Below, in pieces: positions 1 through 6,446 of a stretch of 8,357 nucleotides of DNA (positions are counted from its first letter, which is position 1; every line of letters begins with the position of its first letter). The notes below the pieces were generated by a model. The model did not search any database. It was not told the DNA's origin and worked only from the letters and a program-made list of their open reading frames with translations. This stretch comes from an uncultured Sutterella sp. (GTDB taxonomy: Bacteria; Pseudomonadota; Gammaproteobacteria; Burkholderiales; Burkholderiaceae_F), in the NCBI GenBank assembly GCA_905202595.1, contig CAJKSP010000070.1:1-8357 (forward strand), given 5' to 3'. The position numbers were made by a program, and so were the translations under genes.

Positions 1-156
1 CACGCTCCCGCCGCTCCCCTGCTGCGCGGGATGAAATCAAAATGGATCGCGGCTGCGCGCCTTGCGGCGGACAAGCACCTGCCTCTCAAAGCACAGATGC
101 GCTTTTCGCCGTCCGGAATCTCTGCGGATGCGTCCGGACTTCGGCAGCCGAATGCC

Positions 157-204
157 AAAGAAAAAGAAGAAAAAAGAAAAAGGCGCCCGCCAGCGCGCAG
201 CGCC
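157..204 (-). terminator. Intrinsic terminator on the minus strand with no visible gene
   Basis: Read on the minus strand, a GC-rich hairpin (GGCGC at 204-200 pairing with GCGCC at 186-182, extended inside by a further CGC/GCG with one bulge) runs directly into a long U-rich tract at 181-157. The structure is good, but no minus-strand coding region precedes it. The aro operon to the right ends at 858 and the HPF/RaiA-family gene lies between on the other strand. It could end a small RNA starting near 262, or act as an attenuator for a gene beyond the left edge. Confidence 0.6.
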
Positions 205-394
205 TTCATTTGCATCGAGCGGCCGCTTCTGCGCCGTTCGCTTTGCCGCCATTTGGCCGACAGCGCGAATTTTACCTCAAGGGAACCTTCTTTCGTGCAG
301 GATTTGCATCTTTCATGGCCTTGGGCAAACGCAGAACATAGGGGCGAAGAGCCTGCCTCAAAAGCGCATACACTAGATTTTGAGGATCGGAAGA

Positions 395-411
395 GCCCCT
401 GCAAGAGGGGC
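395..411 (+). promoter_or_regulatory. Small hairpin in the 5' leader of the HPF/RaiA-family gene
   Basis: GCCCCT (395-400) and AGGGGC (406-411) form a perfect 6-bp stem with loop GCAAG, about 40 nt ahead of the start codon. No U tract follows, so it is not a terminator. It may be a transcript-stabilising or translation-modulating element, or simply fortuitous in GC-rich DNA. Confidence 0.3.
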
Positions 412-451
412 GTCCAATCCCGTCATCACAAGAACAACAAGCGAGGTGTCT

Positions 452-748
452 ATGCCTGTTCAGATCATCTTCCAAGGCATCAACCGTTCCGCGGCCGTCG
501 AGCAAGCCGTCAACGAGAAGCTTGAGGCGCTGCGCCGCTTCGACAACCGTCTCGGCCCCTGCAAGGTCACGGTAACGCAGGAAGGACATCAGACGATGGG
601 CCCCTTCACGATTCGCGTCGATCTGCTCTCGAACGGGCGCAACCTCATCGTCAACGGCACGAACCATGACGTCATGGCCGCGCTTAACGACGTCTTCGAC
701 CGCATCCGCCGCCAGGTGGTGGAAGAAGGCGACAAGCGCCGTCCATAA
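452..748 (+). CDS. HPF/RaiA-family ribosome-associated (hibernation) protein
   Basis: This is a 98-residue protein of the HPF/RaiA (sigma-54 modulation / S30EA) family. Family members bind the 30S decoding region and inactivate or stabilise ribosomes in slow growth. The sequence opens with a beta strand (PVQIIFQGI), then a helix (about 13-29, AAVEQAVNEKLEALRRF), a strand with the family-typical CKVTV, two further strands (TIRVDLLS, NLIVNG) and a C-terminal helix (about 74-92, VMAALNDVFDRIRRQVVEE). That is the beta-alpha-beta-beta-beta-alpha order of the family. It is a short form without the C-terminal dimerisation domain of long HPF. It resembles a beta-proteobacterial subgroup with MPxQIxFxG starts more than E. 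coli HPF, so the exact role (HPF-like, YfiA-like or other) is uncertain. The ATG at 452 is chosen because GAGG (443-446) lies 5 nt before it and because homology begins there; 24 upstream in-frame codons look non-coding. It is monocistronic, followed by a terminator and convergent with the aro operon. Confidence 0.82.
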   Translation: MPVQIIFQGINRSAAVEQAVNEKLEALRRFDNRLGPCKVTVTQEGHQTMGPFTIRVDLLSNGRNLIVNGTNHDVMAALNDVFDRIRRQVVEEGDKRRP

Positions 749-806
749 GCGCGTCTGAAGAGGCGCTGCGCGGCGGAGCGCGAGCGCCTGCTCGGCTGCT
801 GACAGC

Positions 807-838
807 AAAGCCGGCCTTTTCATCAAGGCCGGCTTTTT
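807..838 (+). terminator. Intrinsic terminator of the HPF/RaiA-family gene, perhaps shared with the aro operon
   Basis: A perfect 12-bp inverted repeat (AAAGCCGGCCTT at 807-818 and AAGGCCGGCTTT at 825-836, 6-nt loop) is followed by TTTTTGTTTT on the plus strand. On the minus strand the same stem is followed by only three T before GC. It may therefore also end the aro operon (stop codon at 858-860), but less efficiently. It sits between two convergent units. Confidence 0.9.
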
Positions 839-857
839 GTTTTGTCGCCGCTGCGCT

Positions 858-2117
858 CTATCGTCTGCCGAAAGCCGCCAGGATCTCGCCGGCTGCCGCC
901 TGCGGCGCTCCCTCGACATTGCGGACCCGCAGATCCGCCGCCGCCTCGTAAAGCGCCGCGCGCTCATCGAAAAGCCGCTTCACGCCCTTTGCCGCCGTCA
1001 TCGGACGGCCGTCTGATGCCAGGACGTCAAGCCCGCGCTCGAGCCAGACGACAAAGCCGTTCATGCGAAGCCGACAGCGGTTTTCGGGCCGCAGCACAGC
1101 GCCTCCGCCCGTTGCCAGCACGATCCCGCGGCGCTTGGCCGCATCGGCGATGACGGCCGCCTCTGCATCGCGGAAGCCCGACTCGCCCGACTCAGCAAAA
1201 ATGTCAGGAATGGACTTGCCGGCGCGCGCTTCAATTTCCGCATCCGCATCAACGAGCGGCCGTCCGAGCTGCTCGGCGACAAGATGAGCAACGGTGCTCT
1301 TGCCCGCACCCGGCATGCCGATGAGAACGATATTTTCAAAGCCTGCGCGAATCCGGCTGAGCGCCCGAGAGGCCTCGCCGGCGTCAACGGCGCGCCCGAG
1401 AAAGCGCTCGGCCGCCGCCTTGCCCTGCATGACGAGCATGCCGAGACCGTTTTCCGTTCGAAGGCCCCGCGCGGCCGCGGCCTGCAGAAACGCCGTGCGA
1501 AGCGGGTTGTAGATGAGATCAATCGCGCCTTCGAGCGCCGGCAGCGACGCCCACGCAGCCTCCGTGAGAGGCGAGGCGTCCACAGCCGGCGACATGCCGA
1601 CAGGCGTTGCATTGACGACGAGCTTTGCGTCTGCATGCCGGCCGATGTTTTCGTAGCACTCGGGACCTGAACGAGAAATGCGCACCACTTCGGCCGCGCC
1701 TCGCGCTTCAAGCGCATACCGAACCGCCAGCGACGCACCTCCTGTGCCGAGCACGAGGCATTTGGCGCCGCGCACGTCGACGCCGCACGCATCGAGGCTC
1801 CATTCAAAGCCGATGCAGTCGGTGTTGTCGCCCAAGAGTGAGCCGTCTGCACGCTTCACGATTGTATTGATGGCGCCAACCGCCTGCGCGCGCGCCGTAA
1901 GCTCGGCGCAGTAGGGCATGACGCTGCGCTTGTAGGGAATCGTCACATTGAGCCCGTCGAAGTCCCGCGACTCAAGGAAGGGGCCGAGCGCTTCCGGCTC
2001 CAGCTCGATCAAGGCATAAGGGACGCTGCCGAAGAGCGCATGAATCTGCGGCGAAAGGCTGTGACCGAGCCGCCGCCCCAAAAGACCGAAGCGACGGCGC
2101 TGATTCTGCTGCGTCAT
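858..2117 (-). CDS. aroE-aroK: Bifunctional shikimate dehydrogenase / shikimate kinase (AroE-AroK fusion)
   Basis: A 419-residue cytosolic protein that would reduce 3-dehydroshikimate to shikimate with NADPH and then phosphorylate it with ATP. AroE part (about 8-250): shikimate-binding SLSP with S20/S22, catalytic K63 in NVTIPYK, N84 in GAINT, catalytic D100 in GDNTD, nucleotide-binding GTGGAS (124-129), NATPVGM, and Q231 near the end. The usual NRT motif for the NADP phosphate reads SRS (148-150). AroK part (about 260-419): P-loop GMPGAGKST (267-275), D290/D292, R316 in GFRDAE, GGG at 337-339, lid arginine R371 in DGRP, and R386 in ERAALY. The lid is short compared with E. coli AroK. The frame is continuous through the linker (about 241-262), so the fusion is not produced by a frameshift in this window. 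It is the last gene of the operon. Its ATG overlaps the preceding stop codon (ATGA, 2114-2117), which fixes the start and suggests translational coupling. Confidence 0.95.
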   Translation of the reverse strand: MTQQNQRRRFGLLGRRLGHSLSPQIHALFGSVPYALIELEPEALGPFLESRDFDGLNVTIPYKRSVMPYCAELTARAQAVGAINTIVKRADGSLLGDNTDCIGFEWSLDACGVDVRGAKCLVLGTGGASLAVRYALEARGAAEVVRISRSGPECYENIGRHADAKLVVNATPVGMSPAVDASPLTEAAWASLPALEGAIDLIYNPLRTAFLQAAAARGLRTENGLGMLVMQGKAAAERFLGRAVDAGEASRALSRIRAGFENIVLIGMPGAGKSTVAHLVAEQLGRPLVDADAEIEARAGKSIPDIFAESGESGFRDAEAAVIADAAKRRGIVLATGGGAVLRPENRCRLRMNGFVVWLERGLDVLASDGRPMTAAKGVKRLFDERAALYEAAADLRVRNVEGAPQAAAGEILAAFGRR

Positions 2118-2659
2118 GAGCGCGCCTCCTCGCCGGCGGGCGCCACCTTCGCGCCGCGCTCGGCCAAATCGCGCGCAAGCGCCTCAGGCAGCGCGCAGGA
2201 AAGCCGCAGAATCGCGGCATCCGACGAAATCCGCCGCAGCTCCAGAGGCGCCTGATCCAGTGCGAGAAGCATGGCCAGCAGATCCTTCAAGTCGCTTTCG
2301 GCGCGCCGGCTGTCCGGAAAATCAATCCGCCAGGCCGAAGCCGCTTGCTCCGCATTCGGCGCCGCCGCCTCATCTCCGCCCTCCGACGCCCGCGCCATCG
2401 CCATGACGACGCGCCAAAGCCCGCGCATCGCGCGCCGGCCCGTCCGAGCCTCCACGCGCGAGAGCACGGCCGCTTCGCGCTCGGCGTCAAGCACGGCAAG
2501 CCCTGCCGCGCGCTTGACGCGGCCGACTTCTTCAACAAGCGCCGCCCGCTCAGCGAGCGCCGCCAGCGCAGCCGCATCTGCGGCATCAATTTTGGGACGC
2601 AGCGCCGCAATGGCAGCGCGCGCGGCCTCGGGCGCCATGCGCCCGCTTTCTTCCGTCAT
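2114..2659 (-). CDS. Chorismate mutase (AroQ class) with an extra C-terminal domain
   Basis: A 181-residue protein that would convert chorismate to prephenate, the first step towards Phe and Tyr. Residues about 15-95 form the all-helical AroQ-type mutase domain. R21, R38, K49, D58, R61 and E62 match in spacing E. coli P-protein active-site positions R11, R28, K39, D48, R51 and E52. The last helix (MRGLWRVVMAMARASE) carries no clear equivalent of Gln88. Residues about 108-175 are not prephenate dehydratase or dehydrogenase, which would be far longer. Their predicted strand-helix-strand-strand-helix-strand pattern (WRIDFP, a helix at 118-135, LELRRIS, AAILRLSCA, PEALARDLAERG, AKVAP) resembles an ACT or other ferredoxin-like regulatory fold; this is inference. 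AAAGGAG lies 9 nt before the ATG, and the gap from the aroC stop is 30 nt. Gene symbols for such proteins vary (pheA, aroH, aroQ), so none is given. Confidence 0.85.
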   Translation of the reverse strand: MTEESGRMAPEAARAAIAALRPKIDAADAAALAALAERAALVEEVGRVKRAAGLAVLDAEREAAVLSRVEARTGRRAMRGLWRVVMAMARASEGGDEAAAPNAEQAASAWRIDFPDSRRAESDLKDLLAMLLALDQAPLELRRISSDAAILRLSCALPEALARDLAERGAKVAPAGEEARS

Positions 2660-2689
2660 CTTCGCCGTCTCCTTTCGCCTGACGTCCGC

Positions 2690-3820
2690 TTATGCCTCGG
2701 TGCCGGCAAGCACAGCGTCCAGCACCACCAGCGCCGCAACAGCCTCTACGACAGGCACGGCGCGCAGCACGATTGACGGATCATGCCGACCTCGGATGAT
2801 GAGTTCGGCACCGCATCGGCCGGAGAGGCTCACCGTGCGCTGCGGCTGTCCGATCGAAGGCGTCGGCTTCATGGCAACCGTGAAGAGCAGCGGCGCTCCC
2901 GTGGTCATGCCGCCGGCAATGCCGCCGGCATGGTTGGCTGCAGGCTTCGCCCGGCCGCCGTCCCAAACGTAAGGGTCGTTGTTTTCCGATCCGCGGCGCT
3001 TTGCCGCCTCAAAGCCGTCGCCAAAAGCCACGCCCTTGACGCCGGGAATGCCGAAAAGCGCCTGAGCAAGCCGTCCGTCAAGACCGTCGAAGAGCGGTCC
3101 GCCGAGTCCGACGGGGAGCCCGTCTGCGCCGCCCTGAACAATCGTTTCAATAACGCCGCCCACGGAGTCGGCGGCCAGTCTTGCCGCTTCAACTTCTGCG
3201 GCCAGCCGCTCGGCCGCATCGTCGGATAGCGCGCAGACGCGCCTCAGAAGCCGCGCATCCAGCACCTCGGACGATTCGCCCATCGGATTGAAGAGCCTAT
3301 CCTCAGCAGCACCGATGGAGCGCACATGCGACGCCACGCAGATGCCTCTTGCCTTGAGAAGCTGCAGCGCTGCGCCGCCGGCAAAGCAGAGCGCAGCCGT
3401 GAGACGCCCCGAAAAGGCGCCGCCGCCCCGCACGTCCTCAAAGCCGCGATACTTCACATGCGCCGGCCAATCGGCATGCGACGGCCGCGGCTTGTCCGCT
3501 AGCTCGGCATAGTCCTTCGAGCGTGCATCGCCGTTGCGGATCACGGCCGCCAGCGGCGCGCCGCAAGTGATCAGACGCCCCGGATGCGTTGGGTCTTCGA
3601 GCGCGCCGCAGAGAATCTCTGGGCGATCCGCTTCTCGGCGCTGCGTCGCCAGGGCGCCGAGGCGCGCCGAGCCCGGCGCACGCCGGCTCATGAAGGCTTC
3701 AAGCGCCGACGCATCAATAGCTTCGCCCGCGGGAAGTCCCTCGAGCGTGACGCCGATCGCCGCAGCGTGGCTCTGACCGAAAATTGCGGCGGCAAGCCGC
3801 CTGCCACTCCAAATGCTCAT
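2690..3820 (-). CDS. aroC: Chorismate synthase
   Basis: A 376-residue enzyme of usual length that forms chorismate from EPSP by anti-1,4-elimination of phosphate with reduced FMN. Visible motifs: GQSH with H18 (canonical GESH), the RRAPG segment (47-50), RSKDY (100-104), SHADW with catalytic H115 (usually GHAD), RGGGxFSGRxT (131-141), NHAGGIAGGMTTG (297-309) and GRHDPS (344-349). The GQSH, FSGRLT and RSKDY versions resemble Clostridia AroC more than E. coli AroC, judged from memory of the family. The start is the first possible start codon after an in-frame stop. Its best Shine-Dalgarno (AGAGGA) is unusually far, about 13 nt, so initiation may depend on coupling across the 51-nt gap from aroA. 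Confidence 0.96.
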   Translation of the reverse strand: MSIWSGRRLAAAIFGQSHAAAIGVTLEGLPAGEAIDASALEAFMSRRAPGSARLGALATQRREADRPEILCGALEDPTHPGRLITCGAPLAAVIRNGDARSKDYAELADKPRPSHADWPAHVKYRGFEDVRGGGAFSGRLTAALCFAGGAALQLLKARGICVASHVRSIGAAEDRLFNPMGESSEVLDARLLRRVCALSDDAAERLAAEVEAARLAADSVGGVIETIVQGGADGLPVGLGGPLFDGLDGRLAQALFGIPGVKGVAFGDGFEAAKRRGSENNDPYVWDGGRAKPAANHAGGIAGGMTTGAPLLFTVAMKPTPSIGQPQRTVSLSGRCGAELIIRGRHDPSIVLRAVPVVEAVAALVVLDAVLAGTEA

Positions 3821-3871
3821 GCTGAATCTGCCGTCCTCTTCAAATGTTCTTCATCATGCCCGCAAAGCTCT

Positions 3872-5287
3872 TCAGCTGAAAAACGCCGCGCGGCCGCCGA
3901 GATCCGCATAGTCCGCCCAGAAGCGGGGATAGCTTTTGGCGACAGCGCCGGGTCCTTCGAGCACGACAGGTCCGGCGGCGACCAGCGCCGCCACGGCAGC
4001 GGCCATGGCTATGCGATGGTCTCCCGCACTCGAAGCGCGCCCGCCGGGAAAAGGCGGACGCGCAGCATCGCCGCTGCCGCAGCCCATGACCATCAAGCCG
4101 TCCGTACGCTCCTCAACATCAGCGCCCAGCCCTCGAAGCATGGCGGCCGTCGTTGCAATACGGTCGCTTTCCTTGAGGCGAAGCCGTTCGGCATGCACAA
4201 AAATCGTCGGCCCTTCGGCCGCCGCTGCGGCAACCGCAAGCGCCGGCACCAGATCCGGACACTGCGAGGCATCAATCTCGATGCCATGGAGGCGGCCGCG
4301 AACAGGCGGCCGCGCCTGAACGGCGCCGGCTTCTTCGACAATTTCGGCGCCGAAGCGGCCAAGAATTTCCAGTACAGCCCGATCGCCCTGCGCCGTCGCG
4401 TTCGACAGCCCCGTCACGGCCAGTCCCTCTGGTCCCGCCGCGCCCATAGCGCCCGCGCAGAGCCAGAAGGCTGCATTCGACCAGTCGCCCTCTGCTTCAA
4501 CCGTTCCCGGACTCTTCAGCGCCCCTTGGCCTCTGATGCGGTATCGCCGACCGGCACCGCGCTCGTCGCGCGCGAGCACATCGATGACAGCGCTGAAGCG
4601 GCGCAATACCGCTAGCGTCATCTCCGTATAAGCGGCTGATTCAATCGGACCCTGAAGCTGCAGCTCGCTGTCGCCATCAAGAATCGAAAGCGCGTAGAGG
4701 AGCCCGCCCACAAACTGCGAAGAAATATTGGCCGCCATCTGATAACGGCCGGGTTCAAGCCGGCCGGAGAGCCGCAGCGGCAGCGTCTGCCCCTCAGGCA
4801 TCTCCAAACGGACGCCATGCGCCTGCAGCGTCTCCGACAAAGGAGAAAGCGGACGCATCGGCAAGCGTCCTCGTCCAACGAAGCGCACGCCGCCCGCACG
4901 TCCGAGCGCGGCCGCAATCGGCACGAGAAAGCGCAGCGTCGTGCCTGATTCGCCGCAGTCGAGAATCGCTTCGCCGCCGGCTGGCGCCGCTCGGCCAATC
5001 GGCATGACGGCAAAGACGCCGTTCTGTCGATGGAGCTCGGCGCCGAGCGCCTCAAGCGCCGCAGCCGTCGCCGCAATGTCCTCGCTCTCATCAGAAATGC
5101 GAACGGCGGTCGGCCTGTCGGCCAATGCCGCCGCCATCAGCAGGCGGTGCGCGCAGGATTTGGATGTCGGCGCGCGCAGCCGCCCCGCCAGCCGCGCAGG
5201 CGCAAGGCGCGCTTCGCGCGCCTGAAGTCCCGGACGGCCAGCTGGCGCCGAACCGCATTCGCTTTCCGCCGTCATTTCTGCAGTCAT
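3872..5287 (-). CDS. aroA: 3-phosphoshikimate 1-carboxyvinyltransferase (EPSP synthase)
   Basis: A 471-residue enzyme joining PEP to shikimate-3-phosphate; the cytosolic target of glyphosate in sensitive organisms. Motifs: APTSKSCAHR (K43, S44, R48 for substrate binding), CGESGTTLRF (111-120; G115 matches E. coli G96, and R119 is the motif arginine), LPMRPL, SSQF with Q191, EGDWSNAAFW (266-275), catalytic D345 in CPDLVP, LKESDRI (371-377) with E373, DHRIAM (423-428) and KSYPRF near the end. The CGESGT and EGDWSNAAFW versions are typical of Clostridia. The intact SGT motif suggests a class I, glyphosate-sensitive type (inference). The N-terminus is about 20 residues longer than usual before the first motif. 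The frame stays open upstream to 5458 inside aroB, but the ATG at 5287 has GAGGAGG 5 nt before it, overlapping the aroB stop, and is preferred. A second ATG at 5275 is less well placed. Confidence 0.95.
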   Translation of the reverse strand: MTAEMTAESECGSAPAGRPGLQAREARLAPARLAGRLRAPTSKSCAHRLLMAAALADRPTAVRISDESEDIAATAAALEALGAELHRQNGVFAVMPIGRAAPAGGEAILDCGESGTTLRFLVPIAAALGRAGGVRFVGRGRLPMRPLSPLSETLQAHGVRLEMPEGQTLPLRLSGRLEPGRYQMAANISSQFVGGLLYALSILDGDSELQLQGPIESAAYTEMTLAVLRRFSAVIDVLARDERGAGRRYRIRGQGALKSPGTVEAEGDWSNAAFWLCAGAMGAAGPEGLAVTGLSNATAQGDRAVLEILGRFGAEIVEEAGAVQARPPVRGRLHGIEIDASQCPDLVPALAVAAAAAEGPTIFVHAERLRLKESDRIATTAAMLRGLGADVEERTDGLMVMGCGSGDAARPPFPGGRASSAGDHRIAMAAAVAALVAAGPVVLEGPGAVAKSYPRFWADYADLGGRAAFFS

Positions 5288-5297
5288 CTGATCCTCC

Positions 5298-6419
5298 TCA
5301 TCGCTCGGCTTCTCCGAGCGCCTCAAGCGTGCGCCCAGGCATTTTTCTCTCTTCGCGCTTCGCGCTCTGCCACAGCGCGGCAAGCGCTGCCCAATCAAGA
5401 CGCCGGCGCTCGACGCGGCCCCAGCCGAGCGGCCAGATGACAGTGACGCCCTCGCCACGCGCCTTTTTGTCGCGCTTGGCCGCTTCGATCATCGCATCCA
5501 CCGGCGCATTCGTCCGGTCCGGAAGCCCCCAGCGCTCGAGCAGCGCAAGCAACTCTGCGAGCATGTGCGGCTCGCACTCGCCTGCCGCCGAAGCGCCGCG
5601 GACCATCATGGCCATGCCGGCGGCGACGGCAGCACCGTGCGCAGCGCGATATCCCGAGAGAAGTTCAATGGCATGCGCGGGCGTATGACCGAAATTCAGC
5701 ACTTCGCGCAAGCCGCCTTCGCGCTCGTCGGCTTCCACCACATCGCGCTTGATCTCCACCGATCGCGCAATGAGGCGGTCAAGCGACGCCGAAGCTTCGC
5801 CGCACGGAGAAAGCGATCCAAGCAGCTGCGGCAGCTCTCCGCCGGCAATGGCGCCGTACTTGACCGCTTCGCCCATGCCATTCGCCCACTCTTCCCGGGG
5901 AAGCGTCGAAAGCGCCGCCGGATCGCAGATGACAAGCTTCGGCTGCTTGAAAACGCCCATCAGATTCTTGCCCGCACGGAGATTGACGGCAGTTTTGCCG
6001 CCGACGCTTGAATCGATCATCGCCAGAAGCGACGTCGGCGCTTCAACGCAGGCGACGCCTCGCATATAGAGCGCCGCAGCAAGGCCCGCAAGGTCTCCGA
6101 TGACGCCTCCGCCAAGCGCCACGACAACGTCTGCACGGGAAAGCCGAACTTCCGCAAAGCGCTCGAGAAGCCCGACGAGGACTTCCGGAGACTTGGTGCG
6201 CTCACCCGGCGCAAGCACCGCTGGCGTCACGGCAAAACCTGCGGCTTCAAGCGATGCGCGCACTGGAGCAAGCCAATGCCGCGCCACATTCTCATCCGTC
6301 ACCAGCGCAGCACGCCGTCCGGAGAGAAGCGAAGCGCAGAGCGGTCCCGCTTCCCGCAGGAGCCCCCGCTCAATGCGCACCTCATAGGGCGCGCCCGTTC
6401 TTACGCTGATCGTAGTCAT
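5298..6419 (-). CDS. aroB: 3-dehydroquinate synthase
   Basis: A 373-residue NAD- and metal-dependent enzyme that cyclises DAHP to 3-dehydroquinate. Motifs: nucleotide-binding GGGVIGDLAG (103-112), PTSLLAMIDSSVGGKT (128-143), AGKNLMG (149-155), and the metal ligands E184 (GMGEAVKYG), H245 (NFGHT) and H261 (AAHGAAVAAG). Two usually strict motifs differ: NFGHTFGHA reads NFGHTPAHA and HGEAV reads HGAAV. Both keep the histidines, so activity is expected. GAGGAG lies about 10 nt before the ATG, and the gap from aroF is 27 nt. The last 15 or so residues, after AALWQSAKRE, are a charged tail that could be shortened without touching the fold. Only 10 nt separate its stop from aroA, and the aroA Shine-Dalgarno overlaps that stop. 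Confidence 0.96.
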   Translation of the reverse strand: MTTISVRTGAPYEVRIERGLLREAGPLCASLLSGRRAALVTDENVARHWLAPVRASLEAAGFAVTPAVLAPGERTKSPEVLVGLLERFAEVRLSRADVVVALGGGVIGDLAGLAAALYMRGVACVEAPTSLLAMIDSSVGGKTAVNLRAGKNLMGVFKQPKLVICDPAALSTLPREEWANGMGEAVKYGAIAGGELPQLLGSLSPCGEASASLDRLIARSVEIKRDVVEADEREGGLREVLNFGHTPAHAIELLSGYRAAHGAAVAAGMAMMVRGASAAGECEPHMLAELLALLERWGLPDRTNAPVDAMIEAAKRDKKARGEGVTVIWPLGWGRVERRRLDWAALAALWQSAKREERKMPGRTLEALGEAER

Positions 6420-6446
6420 GGCTAGCGCACTCCTCTGCTGCCGGCC

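Larger units (their letters stand above)
1..451. other. Intergenic region left of the HPF/RaiA-family gene, no convincing gene
   Basis: Several reading frames stay open here on both strands, but their translations are low-complexity, Arg/Ala-rich and without motifs, and none has a Shine-Dalgarno sequence. The stretch from 1 to about 156 shows nothing but a short direct repeat (CGTCCGGA at 109-116 and 131-138). It also holds the minus-strand terminator at 157-204, a minus-strand TAAAAT box at 269-274, and a hairpin at 395-411 in the leader of the next gene. A TACACT sequence at 369-374 could be the -10 of the plus-strand gene, but I see no good -35 and do not call a promoter. Confidence 0.6.

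Noticed and set aside
31..525. Plus-strand ORF of 164 codons at the left edge
   Set aside because: It includes a poly-Lys/Glu stretch made by the U-tract complement of the minus-strand terminator and overlaps the HPF/RaiA-family gene out of frame.
272..967. Minus-strand ORF of 231 codons covering the HPF/RaiA-family gene
   Set aside because: It runs through the terminator at 807-838 and opposite a recognisable gene, and its sequence is not protein-like.
2271..2972. Plus-strand ORF of 233 codons, Ser/Ala-rich
   Set aside because: It lies opposite the chorismate mutase and aroC genes, which have clear catalytic motifs; its composition is that of a reverse-strand shadow.
3584..4615. Plus-strand ORF of 343 codons
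   Set aside because: It is antisense to aroC and aroA, Arg/Ala-rich with no motifs or start signals.
5288..5458. N-terminal extension of aroA reaching into aroB
   Set aside because: It is low-complexity antisense-like sequence within the aroB end, while the ATG at 5287 has a strong, well-placed Shine-Dalgarno.
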